Origin: a virus
Length of the DNA: 48,733 nt
Direction: 5' to 3' (one strand)
IMG/VR virus record: IMGVR_UViG_3300023179_000163
Location: 1 to 48,733 of that record
Part shown: one piece after another, positions 24,623-32,300 of the stretch
How positions within the stretch are numbered: the stretch's first letter is position 1
Layout of the letters: every line of letters begins with the position of its first letter
Program-made: the position numbers and the translations under genes
Notes under the pieces: generated by a model
Seen by the model: only the letters and a program-made list of their open reading frames with translations
What the model was told of the DNA's origin: nothing
The model's database searches: none

Positions 24623-25603
24623 ATGAATAATAATATATTTGCACCTAGGGTAAACATTTTACCCTACGAATATCCTTCGCTGTTATCTTTTAAAGATGCT
24701 ATTAGGCATTCATATTGGATTGACACGGAATTTAATTTCACTACTGACATCGACGACTTTAAAACGAAAATATCTGACGAAGAGCGAGCTGTCATTCAAC
24801 GAACTATGTTAGCAATCGCTCAAATTGAAGTTAGCGTAAAAACTTTTTGGGCTGATATGTATAAACGAATGCCAATAACAGAAGTTGGAGATGTAGGAAT
24901 GACTTTTGCGGAATCTGAAGTTCGGCATAAAGATGCGTATGCTCGTTTAATTCGAATTTTAGGATTAGAAGACGAGTTTCAACATGTAATTGAAATACCG
25001 GCTATAAAAGATAGAATTGCATATCTAAAAAAGTATTTAGATGGCACCCGAAGTCATGATAATAAAATGTATACAAAATCCGTACTTTTATTTTCTCTTT
25101 TCATAGAACATGTTAGTTTGTTTTCACAATTTCTTATCATGATGTCTTTTAATAAAGAACGTAATTTATTTAAAGGAATTTCCAATGTCGTTGAGGCGAC
25201 TTCAAAAGAAGAAGACATTCATGGAAATTTCGGATCAGAAATTATCAATATCATAAAAAGAGAAAATCCAGATTGGTTTGATGATGAGTTTATTTTATTA
25301 ATTTATTCTGCGTGCAAAAAAGCGTTTAAAGCTGAGTGTAAAATTTTAGATTGGATTTTTGAAAATGGCGAATTAGATTTTTTGAAAAAAGAAACTATAC
25401 GTCAATTTATAATGAATAGATTTAACAACTCGCTACAAAAAATTGGAATGGATCCTATGTTTGAAGTAGATTTTTCTGAAATTGAAAAAACATTATGGTT
25501 CGATGTAGAAATAACTTCGACAAAAGAAGGAGATTTTTTCTATAAAAAACAAATTGATTATAACAAAAAAAGTAAAAGTATTACAGAAGACGATTTATTT
25601 TAA
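24623..25603 (+). CDS. nrdB: Ribonucleotide reductase small subunit
   Basis: 326 residues. Carries the di-iron centre and the tyrosyl radical needed by the large subunit to make deoxyribonucleotides. Visible ligands: E69 (QIEVSVKTFW), E99 and H102 (FAESEVRHKDAY), then a further set in EATSKEEDIHGNFG, with the radical Tyr expected at Y106 four residues after H102. At the first ligand the usual Asp of class Ia enzymes (E. coli D84) is Glu by my alignment. The gene precedes nrdA by 5 bases, the reverse of the usual A-B order. The C-terminus ends in DDLF, an acidic tail of the type that docks to the large subunit. Confidence 0.93.
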   Translation: MNNNIFAPRVNILPYEYPSLLSFKDAIRHSYWIDTEFNFTTDIDDFKTKISDEERAVIQRTMLAIAQIEVSVKTFWADMYKRMPITEVGDVGMTFAESEVRHKDAYARLIRILGLEDEFQHVIEIPAIKDRIAYLKKYLDGTRSHDNKMYTKSVLLFSLFIEHVSLFSQFLIMMSFNKERNLFKGISNVVEATSKEEDIHGNFGSEIINIIKRENPDWFDDEFILLIYSACKKAFKAECKILDWIFENGELDFLKKETIRQFIMNRFNNSLQKIGMDPMFEVDFSEIEKTLWFDVEITSTKEGDFFYKKQIDYNKKSKSITEDDLF

Positions 25604-25608
25604 AACAT

Positions 25609-27234
25609 ATGAATAGAACAAGATATTATTGGTTAAATGAGGAAAGTCGTACATACCTTTCTCGCGGCTACATTTCTGAAAGTCCAGAACAACGAATTAA
25701 AGATATTGCCAATACAGCAGAAAAATATTTGAAGATTGAAGGCTTTGCAGCAAAATTTGAAGAGTATATGGCTAAAGGATACTTTAGTTTATCTACACCA
25801 GTTTGGATAAACTTCGGAAAAGACAAAGGTCTTCCTATTAGTTGTTACGGTTCGAATATTGACGATACGCTTGACAGTATTTTAAATGCGGCACGTGAAA
25901 TAGGGATGATGTCAAAATATGGCGGAGGCACATCAGCTTATTTAGGAAATATTAGATCTCGAGGCAGTAAAATTTCAACAGGTGGCACGGCAGATGGTCC
26001 GGTGCATTACGCGCGTATATACGATACTACAGTAGATGTATGTAAACAGTCTGAAGCTCGTAGAGGAGCGTGTGCAGTATGGCTTCCAATTGAACATGGA
26101 GATATACTTGAATTTTTAGATATTGGAATTGAAGGAAATCCAATACAAAATTTACAATATGGAGTAACTGTCACTGACGAATGGATAGCTTCAATGAAAG
26201 CCGGCGATGTAGATAAAAGAAAGATTTGGGCAAAAGTAATTCAACGTCGTAGCGAATTTGGATTTCCATATATTATGTTCAAAGACAATTCCAATAACAA
26301 TTCTCCTTATAAAGAGTTAGGTTTGGATATTACGGCATCAAATTTATGTTCGGAAATTCAATTACCGACAGACAGTTTCAATTCATTTGTATGTTGTTTA
26401 GGATCATTGAATTTATTGCATTGGGATGAAATTAAAGATACAGACGCTATTGAAATATACACTATGTTTTTAAATGCAGTAATGGATGAATTTATTAGAA
26501 AATCTTCTAACATGCCCGGTATGAAACGAGCGCATCGTTTTGCTGCAGCGCATCGAGCGATTGGATTAGGAGTGTTAGGATATCATTCATATTTTCAATC
26601 TAAATTAATTGCATTTGAATCATTACAAGCTAAACAATTAAATCATCAAATTTTTAAATTAATAAAAGATCGTAGCGAATTTGCGTCGAAATGGCTTCAT
26701 GATGAAAAAGGATATACGTCGTTACGTAATGGCTTTGCTAATACTACTTTGGTAGCTATAGCTCCTACAAAATCTAGCTCATTTATTTTAGGTCAAGTTT
26801 CAATGGGCATTGAGCCGATCAAGTCAAATTATTTTATTAAAGATTTAGCCAAATCAAAAACGATTTATAAAAATCCTTATTTAGAATCTGAATTGGAAAA
26901 GTATTCCATGAATACTCCGGAAATATGGGAAGGAATTTTAAAGAAAGACGGATCAGTACAACATTTAGATTTTCCGACCAAAGAAGTTTTTAAATCTTTT
27001 ATTGAAATTTCTCCTAAAGAAATTATATTACAAGCAGCGCAGAGGCAAAAATTCATTGATCAATCACAATCATTGAACTTAATGATACATCCTTCAGTTG
27101 CTGCAAAAGACATTAATCAATTGTATTTATATGCACATGAAGAAGGAATAAAAACTTTATACTATCAATTCAGTCAGTCATCCGCTCAGTCATTTGCTAG
27201 AAATATTTTAGAGTGTGTAAGTTGTGAATCATAA
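25609..27234 (+). CDS. nrdA: Ribonucleotide reductase large subunit
   Basis: 541 residues, short for class I because the N-terminal ATP-cone is absent: the protein starts almost directly in the catalytic barrel (YFSLSTPVWINFG). Active-site elements are present: first redox Cys in LPISCYGSN, finger-loop NLCSEIQLP with the Asn-Cys-Glu catalytic trio, partner Cys in FVCCLGSLNLL, the radical-transfer Tyr pair in KTLYYQFSQSSAQ, and a C-terminal CVSC for reduction by thioredoxin or glutaredoxin. Lack of the cone suggests loss of overall dATP inhibition, as in other phage enzymes. No thioredoxin gene is seen in the window. The dUTPase start follows within a few bases. Confidence 0.94.
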   Translation: MNRTRYYWLNEESRTYLSRGYISESPEQRIKDIANTAEKYLKIEGFAAKFEEYMAKGYFSLSTPVWINFGKDKGLPISCYGSNIDDTLDSILNAAREIGMMSKYGGGTSAYLGNIRSRGSKISTGGTADGPVHYARIYDTTVDVCKQSEARRGACAVWLPIEHGDILEFLDIGIEGNPIQNLQYGVTVTDEWIASMKAGDVDKRKIWAKVIQRRSEFGFPYIMFKDNSNNNSPYKELGLDITASNLCSEIQLPTDSFNSFVCCLGSLNLLHWDEIKDTDAIEIYTMFLNAVMDEFIRKSSNMPGMKRAHRFAAAHRAIGLGVLGYHSYFQSKLIAFESLQAKQLNHQIFKLIKDRSEFASKWLHDEKGYTSLRNGFANTTLVAIAPTKSSSFILGQVSMGIEPIKSNYFIKDLAKSKTIYKNPYLESELEKYSMNTPEIWEGILKKDGSVQHLDFPTKEVFKSFIEISPKEIILQAAQRQKFIDQSQSLNLMIHPSVAAKDINQLYLYAHEEGIKTLYYQFSQSSAQSFARNILECVSCES

Positions 27235-27244
27235 TAAAATAGTC

Positions 27245-27682
27245 ATGAAAGTAGGAATTAAAAAATTGCACCCAAACGCAGTGGTGCCGAAGTATGCAAA
27301 ATCCGGAGATGCTGGAATGGATTTAACAGCTACCGGAATTACATTTACGCCTAGCTATATTGCATATAAAACAGGATTAGCATTTGAGATACCTGAAGGG
27401 TATGTTGGATTGCTGTTTCCCAGATCAAGTAATAGCAAAAAGCAATTATTGCTAACTAACTCAGTAGGAGTATTAGATTCCGGATACAGAGGAGAAGTCG
27501 AGTTTAGATTTAAAGTAGTTGGTAATGGAGTAACGCCTGAAGGAGATTTAGACACTTATAATGTAGGGGATAAAATTGGCCAATTATTGATTATACCTTA
27601 TCCGTCAATTCAATTTATTGAATCGGATACTTTATCCGAAACAGAAAGAGGTGAGGGAGGGTTTGGATCTTCTGGAAATTAA
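27245..27682 (+). CDS. dut: dUTP pyrophosphatase (trimeric dUTPase)
   Basis: 145 residues from the ATG at 27245; a GTG at 27224 overlapping nrdA would add seven residues but is less likely. Hydrolyses dUTP to dUMP, keeping uracil out of DNA and supplying thymidylate synthesis. All five family motifs are present: AGMDLTA (I), PRSSNSKK (II), GVLDSGYRGEVEF with the catalytic Asp (III), GDKIGQLLIIP (IV) and RGEGGFGSSG (V, the P-loop-like arm). It completes a nucleotide cassette nrdB-nrdA-dut. No terminator is seen behind it; the ATATTTAT motif of the next gene follows. Confidence 0.95.
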   Translation: MKVGIKKLHPNAVVPKYAKSGDAGMDLTATGITFTPSYIAYKTGLAFEIPEGYVGLLFPRSSNSKKQLLLTNSVGVLDSGYRGEVEFRFKVVGNGVTPEGDLDTYNVGDKIGQLLIIPYPSIQFIESDTLSETERGEGGFGSSGN

Positions 27683-27705
27683 TCAATTATTTTGTTCAAT
27701 TAGAT

Positions 27706-27719
27706 ATATTTATAATAAA
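27706..27719 (+). promoter_or_regulatory. Candidate late promoter motif (class B) for the ADP-ribosyltransferase
   Basis: ATATTTATAATAAA, 25 bases before the ATG at 27745. Late expression would fit a protein packaged into the capsid. Confidence 0.5.
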
Positions 27720-27744
27720 CTAATAGGTTAAAAATAATTTTAAT

Positions 27745-28794
27745 ATGATCAAACTTATAAATTTACTAAAAGAAGCTTTAAATAAAAAATACTCATTTAG
27801 TCAATTACAAGATTTTGTTAAATTGTGGTATTTTTCTAAAGATAACGATACTGTATCTAGCGAAGAAAAAAATGCTATACAAGTTTTGAATGATATTGGA
27901 TTTTTGAAAAAATCTGATTGGTTCGATGGTCACATATACACTGACTACGATCCTGATTACAAAACTACTGACGGCAAAGATTTTGAGGATTTAAGTTACT
28001 TCGTGCAGCAGTTAATTAAAAGTAAGTATCCGCCAGTTAAGTATACAGACCCCGAACCAGTAAAAAAGAAAAAAGGTAAATTTTCATTTGATTATGGCAA
28101 TTTTTTATTTGCAGATTTAAACTTAGACGTAGCTGATAGCTCAAAACTTAAGAAGTTTCTTAAAAAATGGTATACAACAAACGAGCCTAACACTGAAGAT
28201 GAAAATGAATTTTTAAGCGATTTAAAATCATACACTTCCGATAATGAACCAGGTAATATAGAAAAAGTTCTTAAAATAGTCGCTCCATTAAAATCTAAAT
28301 TTCCAGGAATATTAGACCCGTCTAAATCTAAAAATAAAAAAACTAATTTAGTATACAGAGGTACGTATATTCCAGTTGATAGCATTTCTAAATACAATGC
28401 TAAAATTACAAAAGGTTACGCAGAATATAATAATTCAGTCGCATTAAATTTTAAGAAAAAATTTATGTCATTTTCAGTCGACTTAGCCGTAGCACATGAA
28501 TTTGCTACCGAACATGGAGATTGGGAAGAGAAGACTATAAGGTCATTGAAAAAAGGAATGATCCCTGCAATTATATGTATACCAATAACAGACCCAAATT
28601 TAATATTCAATCCTGATTTTATATCGATATTTTCTGAATATGATGATATAGAGGCGGAAACTTTTTATTTAAACAATTCAGTATCAGCATCTAAAATTTT
28701 AATACCAAATGAAATAATACGTACGATTAAAGATAACGTTAATAAAATACCCGTTAAATATAAATTAGATTACAAAAAAGTAATAAAATATTAA
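27745..28794 (+). CDS. ADP-ribosyltransferase, putative packaged effector (Alt-like)
   Basis: 349 residues. The C-terminal half has the three signatures of R-S-E mono-ADP-ribosyltransferases in the right order and spacing: R205 in LVYRGTY (NAD binding), S242-F-S244 in FMSFSVDLAVAHEF (the STS-type motif with the following helix), and E303-A-E305 in DIEAETFYL (the catalytic ExE). It would transfer ADP-ribose from NAD to a host protein. The N-terminus MIKLINLLKEALNKK has LKE at residues 8-10 followed by A, a short leader ending in the [I/L]xE form. T4 Alt, which is packaged, cut by the prohead protease and injected, is the obvious parallel. The middle (residues 60-200) is charged and of unknown role. 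The target (RNA polymerase in T4) cannot be read from the sequence. Confidence 0.82.
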   Translation: MIKLINLLKEALNKKYSFSQLQDFVKLWYFSKDNDTVSSEEKNAIQVLNDIGFLKKSDWFDGHIYTDYDPDYKTTDGKDFEDLSYFVQQLIKSKYPPVKYTDPEPVKKKKGKFSFDYGNFLFADLNLDVADSSKLKKFLKKWYTTNEPNTEDENEFLSDLKSYTSDNEPGNIEKVLKIVAPLKSKFPGILDPSKSKNKKTNLVYRGTYIPVDSISKYNAKITKGYAEYNNSVALNFKKKFMSFSVDLAVAHEFATEHGDWEEKTIRSLKKGMIPAIICIPITDPNLIFNPDFISIFSEYDDIEAETFYLNNSVSASKILIPNEIIRTIKDNVNKIPVKYKLDYKKVIKY

Positions 28795-28799
28795 ATACG

Positions 28800-28813
28800 A
28801 TATTTATTTTAAA
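28800..28813 (+). promoter_or_regulatory. ATATTTAT motif (class B) before ferritin
   Basis: ATATTTATTTTAAA, only five bases before the ATG at 28819; if this is a -10 box the transcript would be nearly leaderless. Confidence 0.45.
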
Positions 28814-28818
28814 AAGAT

Positions 28819-29364
28819 ATGGAATATCCAACATCGACAGTACAAAACGTTGTAGCCACACAATCAGAGGTGCTAAAGCCTAAAACTTTACCTGCCGATA
28901 TCGTATCTGCATTAAATGATAGAATTGCAGACGAATATACAGCACATTATTTTTATCGTTATGCAACTAATTGGTGTGCTGGAGTAAATTATCCTAACGC
29001 CGCTGCATTTTTTGCAAAAGAAGCAGCTGCTGAATTAGAGCACGCAGAAAAGCTTCAAAAGTATCTAGTAGATTGGAATGCTAATCCAATATTACCTGCA
29101 GTTAAATTTTCTGGAAAATTTGACAGCTTAATTGATATTGTTAATAAAGCGTATGCTATTGAATTTGATTTAGGAGAAAAGTACAATGAAATTTCTGTAG
29201 ATATATTTTCCATGCATTTACCGACATTTGATTTTCTTCAAGATTTTAGAGAAATTCAAACGCAATCCATTGCAGAATATTCAGATTTATTAAACGCTGC
29301 TCAGTTAATTGATGTAAGCAATAAGTTAGATTTACTCCACTATGAAGAAAGATATTTTAATTGA
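28819..29364 (+). CDS. Ferritin-like protein
   Basis: 181 residues, normal for bacterial ferritin. The protein would form a four-helix bundle that oxidises and stores iron. Ferroxidase ligands are recognisable: E39 (IADEYTAHYF), E72 with H75 (AELEHAEKL, ExxH), an acidic residue in helix C (FDLGEKYNE, E120) and in helix D (FREIQTQSIAEY, E145). The WNANPILP-like turn between helices B and C also fits. An N-terminal 20-residue extension precedes helix A. The gene lies between the ADP-ribosyltransferase and the 650-residue protein and overlaps the latter by 23 bases, so it is co-translated with putative injected proteins. Phage ferritins are uncommon; iron storage, protection of DNA from peroxide, or a structural role are all possible. 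Confidence 0.82.
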   Translation: MEYPTSTVQNVVATQSEVLKPKTLPADIVSALNDRIADEYTAHYFYRYATNWCAGVNYPNAAAFFAKEAAAELEHAEKLQKYLVDWNANPILPAVKFSGKFDSLIDIVNKAYAIEFDLGEKYNEISVDIFSMHLPTFDFLQDFREIQTQSIAEYSDLLNAAQLIDVSNKLDLLHYEERYFN

Positions 29365-31294
29365 TTTAGACGAGAAATTTTCTAAATCTACAATCAACGA
29401 AAGCGTTGCAGTGCCTGGACAAGTACCTGACGAAGTAATTGCTCGTATTGATTTAGTTGAAAAATTTTCATATGGTCAGTATGAAGTAGATCAAATGACT
29501 ACGACAGAAGTATTGCAAGAATATAACACTCAACTAACGAGTCAAATAAATTCATTGCCTGATTTAGATGCTATTCTTCAAGAATGGTCTTGGAGATGTG
29601 ATAAAGGATTTCCAGTATGGGGTAGCTCTAAAGATATGAAAGTTCTATTAGAAGTATTAAATGAAAATAATATAAAAGGATCAATAGTCGAATCTATAAA
29701 TTCATATATCACTGCTGAAGAAGTAAAATTTAATAAAAACTCACTTACTGAAACTAGTTTTGACCCAGCTAATTTAAACAAACCAAAGTACTTTCAAGGA
29801 TTTATTGATAAGATACAATCTGGGGAGCCATTCATTCTTGAAAAAGATAGATCAAAAAATGTTACTATTGATAAATCATTTCTAGAGACACTTAAAAGTT
29901 TAGAAAAAATTAAAGATTTAAACACTCGTCAAGTTAAAATGCGTGAGTTATTTGGTACAAAGCCAATTATACCTTTGACGGATGGCCAAGTAATTAAATT
30001 ATCAGATATAAGTAAAGATACATTTACTGCAAAAACGACAAAATCAGGATTAGCAGGAACCGAAACCCCAGATTTTAAAGAAGGTTTAGTAGTATTTTTT
30101 TATAGCTGTCCTCAGTCACAACTAACTGAAATACAAGAGCGTGTAATAAACAATACTCCTATAAAGTCTAATTTACGCACAGAAATTAACGCAATCAATG
30201 CAGCGTATTACGGGTCAAAATCTGCGCAATTTGTGAAAACAGGTATTGAATTATTAACAACCGCTTCTGCGTTAGATAGTAAAACAAAGAATCTTTACTT
30301 AAATGCATTATCCGCTGCCCGTACAATACAAGATCAGTTTGGGACAGGATTAGTTATTGACCGCGGTACTTTATTTGAAACTATTCGAACTACAGCATCT
30401 GAAATTACTAAAATAGCAAAAGACAAATGGTGTCCTGGAGATGTATATTTATATAATAAGTCTGCAGTTAATAGCATTAAAAAAATTATTAACGAATCAA
30501 AAACTAATAATGCAATTGTTAATATTGAAGATAAATCTGGTAAAGTACTACAAACTGGATTAAATTCATTATTTGATATTGACAACCCTTTAGTAACTGC
30601 AGTATCATTAAAGGAACAAGAAGCAGTAAGTGGTCGAGCAAAAGAATTTTTGTCAGTAAAGAATATAACTGGACAGCAATTAGGATCTGCCGAGTCTGAT
30701 TTTACAAAAGAAGAATTGCAAATATTAAAAGCGTTCGCTCCAATTACTAAAGAAGTTATTGATCTTTACACAAATCAATACGAAACATCAAAAAACAAAT
30801 ATAAACTTTCAGTAAGAAAATTTGGATATAAAAATGAATTTGGTTCAAGTAAAGTAACTAAAGAACTTGACAAAGAAGCGCTTACTAGAAATGTTATCGT
30901 AAAAACTGCAGTATATAGACTATTAACAAAATACTTTGAAACATTTGATGAGTTAAAATCTATTAACGACATCATGAAAAAGTATAAAGATCCATTTTTA
31001 GCATTAACTGCATTTGGAGTTTCGCTTAGCGGATTTAATCCTACATTTTATAAAGTCATGGCGTCTTCAAACGGAACTCTGGGACACGTTACAGAATTTA
31101 AAGGAAGAGATAGTTTAAAGGCATTAACGGATTCAGTATTAACTATTGACACTCCTACGAAAGCTGGTATTTATTTAGAGTTTATTACTAAAATGGGTAA
31201 TAAGAAATACAAAACAAAATTAGATGTTCGAGAATCTAAAGGGGGAAGTTCTATGTCAATTGCAATTATTGTAGACGAATTTAAAGAACAATAA
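29342..31294 (+). CDS. 650-residue protein of unknown function, possible packaged effector
   Basis: No family recognised with confidence. The N-terminus MKKDILIDLDEKFSKSTINES differs from the LIREEI leaders but has INE at residues 18-20 followed by S, the same position and form as the putative protease site in five other proteins. Later features: WSWRCDKGFPVWG near residue 85; a segment DKWCPGDVYLYNKSAVNSI at about 361-380 and TAVSLKEQEAVSGRA at about 420, whose D...SLK spacing resembles the core of some PD-(D/E)xK nucleases; and a basic C-terminal part (KNKYKLSVRKFGYKN). A nuclease role is only a hint. The start overlaps ferritin by 23 bases, so these genes are coupled. Confidence 0.65.
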   Translation: MKKDILIDLDEKFSKSTINESVAVPGQVPDEVIARIDLVEKFSYGQYEVDQMTTTEVLQEYNTQLTSQINSLPDLDAILQEWSWRCDKGFPVWGSSKDMKVLLEVLNENNIKGSIVESINSYITAEEVKFNKNSLTETSFDPANLNKPKYFQGFIDKIQSGEPFILEKDRSKNVTIDKSFLETLKSLEKIKDLNTRQVKMRELFGTKPIIPLTDGQVIKLSDISKDTFTAKTTKSGLAGTETPDFKEGLVVFFYSCPQSQLTEIQERVINNTPIKSNLRTEINAINAAYYGSKSAQFVKTGIELLTTASALDSKTKNLYLNALSAARTIQDQFGTGLVIDRGTLFETIRTTASEITKIAKDKWCPGDVYLYNKSAVNSIKKIINESKTNNAIVNIEDKSGKVLQTGLNSLFDIDNPLVTAVSLKEQEAVSGRAKEFLSVKNITGQQLGSAESDFTKEELQILKAFAPITKEVIDLYTNQYETSKNKYKLSVRKFGYKNEFGSSKVTKELDKEALTRNVIVKTAVYRLLTKYFETFDELKSINDIMKKYKDPFLALTAFGVSLSGFNPTFYKVMASSNGTLGHVTEFKGRDSLKALTDSVLTIDTPTKAGIYLEFITKMGNKKYKTKLDVRESKGGSSMSIAIIVDEFKEQ

Positions 31295-31325
31295 TTGTTT
31301 TTTTTCGTTACATATTTATATTAAA
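31293..31325 (+). repeat. Upstream regulatory module, copy 2
   Basis: Same sequence as 1391-1424 with one T fewer in the T-run, including the class B motif. It includes a small AACAA-TAA-TTGTT stem plus T-run (from 31289) that may end the preceding transcript. Confidence 0.8.
31312..31325 (+). promoter_or_regulatory. Candidate late promoter motif (class B)
   Basis: ATATTTATATTAAA, 19 bases before the ATG at 31345; identical to the copies at 1411, 1900, 8335 and 19981. Confidence 0.55.
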
Positions 31326-31344
31326 TTAAATCAATAGACATAAA

Positions 31345-31827
31345 ATGAAAATTACAGAATTCAAAAAATTAATTCGTGAAGAAGTTCGTAAAGTATTAAA
31401 AGAAGCAACTCTAAAAGATCTAATCAAACCATTAACTACAGAGCTAGAGTCAATGGGATATGATGTAACTTTTGGCCACCCATATGGCTTTGCGGCGATG
31501 GATGCGCGCAAAATTCTTCGAGACGGAAGTGTACTAGGAATATATTTAACTCCATCAGAAACAGAGCTACGGCAAAAAAACTACGTCGGTAGTGCTGAGA
31601 AATTTTCTACTATTGATGTAAACATTAATCATTGGTCGACAGAAGTGACAAAGAAGCTCTTTGGTTTATATAAACAAAAGAATCAAGTGTTGAATAGACT
31701 TACTGATAAAGAAGGTCAAGATATAGATTTGGGATCAGGAATGTTTGATATTCCTATAGAGCAGTCGGTGACAAAAGTAATAGGGTTGGTTAAAAAGGCA
31801 GAAGCCAAAGCAGCTACTATGAAATAG
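31345..31827 (+). CDS. Leader-bearing protein 6 (160 aa), putative packaged internal protein
   Basis: Residues 1-20 MKITEFKKLIREEVRKVLKE align without gaps to the leaders at 1454, 1927, 5298 and 6963 although this gene is more than 24 kb away from them. LKE at 18-20 is followed by A, which is the best match in the family to the T4 prohead-protease site. The mature part has a small alpha/beta look: LKDLIKPLTTELESMGYDVTFG, then DGSVLGIYLTPSETELRQKNY, then a C-terminal coiled segment rich in Lys and Ala. Function unknown. Its promoter module duplicates that of the gene at 1454, which suggests that leader and control region spread together. Confidence 0.8.
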   Translation: MKITEFKKLIREEVRKVLKEATLKDLIKPLTTELESMGYDVTFGHPYGFAAMDARKILRDGSVLGIYLTPSETELRQKNYVGSAEKFSTIDVNINHWSTEVTKKLFGLYKQKNQVLNRLTDKEGQDIDLGSGMFDIPIEQSVTKVIGLVKKAEAKAATMK

Positions 31828-31888
31828 GAGATAGAATAGGACAGTTAATCATACTGACTTATCCTTAATAAAAATAAATCTTAAACAT

Positions 31889-31919
31889 GAATGCCCCGAA
31901 TGAAAATTTTGGGGCATTC
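31889..31919 (+). terminator. Strong hairpin, probable terminator of the effector operon
   Basis: GAATGCCCC (31889-31897) / GGGGCATTC (31911-31919) with a 13-base loop that can extend the stem. No T-run follows, so termination may need a factor. It separates the effector block from the que block. Confidence 0.6.
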
Positions 31920-31939
31920 AACTATTTATATCAAACAAA

Positions 31940-31973
31940 TTTGGTTAGTTGAAAAAACTTTCTTATATTTAAG
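31940..31973 (+). promoter_or_regulatory. Host-type promoter (class A) for the que block
   Basis: TTTG (31940-31943), exactly 20 bases, TATATTTAAG (31964-31973), 17 bases before the ATG at 31991. It may drive the run up to folE. Confidence 0.72.
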
Positions 31974-31990
31974 AAATTAATAAATAAGTT

Positions 31991-32272
31991 ATGGCAAGAG
32001 AAACAAAAGCTAAATTAGCACCTAAAACGCCTCGTAATGGCAACTTAGGTACTTTTGTGGATGCAGTTACACCTGATCCTAAAATTATTACGGAAAATTT
32101 CATTAACTTTGAAAAGCTAGCAGAAATTTTGAAAAAAGCACCTGCAGAGCAAAAAGAACTTGTTAACCAAATGATTGAAATTGCACTTTCTTCAGTAAAA
32201 CAAGAGCAGTTTCTTTCTTTCGGAGAGCAAATCGCAATAAATTCATTACGCAAGCAAGGAATACTTGGTTAG
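31991..32272 (+). CDS. Hypothetical protein (93 aa)
   Basis: No recognised family. The N-terminus is basic and Pro-rich (ARETKAKLAPKTPRNG), the rest is predicted helical by eye: FINFEKLAEILKKAPAEQKEL and an amphipathic C-terminal segment. It has its own class A promoter and lies 28 bases before queD, so it is the first gene of the deazaguanine operon. Coding is supported by a normal start context, lack of a competing frame of equal quality and tight packing with the next gene. A minus-strand frame of similar length overlaps it but has no sensible context. Confidence 0.65.
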   Translation: MARETKAKLAPKTPRNGNLGTFVDAVTPDPKIITENFINFEKLAEILKKAPAEQKELVNQMIEIALSSVKQEQFLSFGEQIAINSLRKQGILG

Positions 32273-32300
32273 TAAAATAAAATTTATTATATTAAAGTAA

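Noticed and set aside
31969-32253. Minus-strand frame opposite the first gene of the que block
   Set aside because: It would run through the class A promoter region against all neighbours and has Ser/Ile-rich shadow composition.
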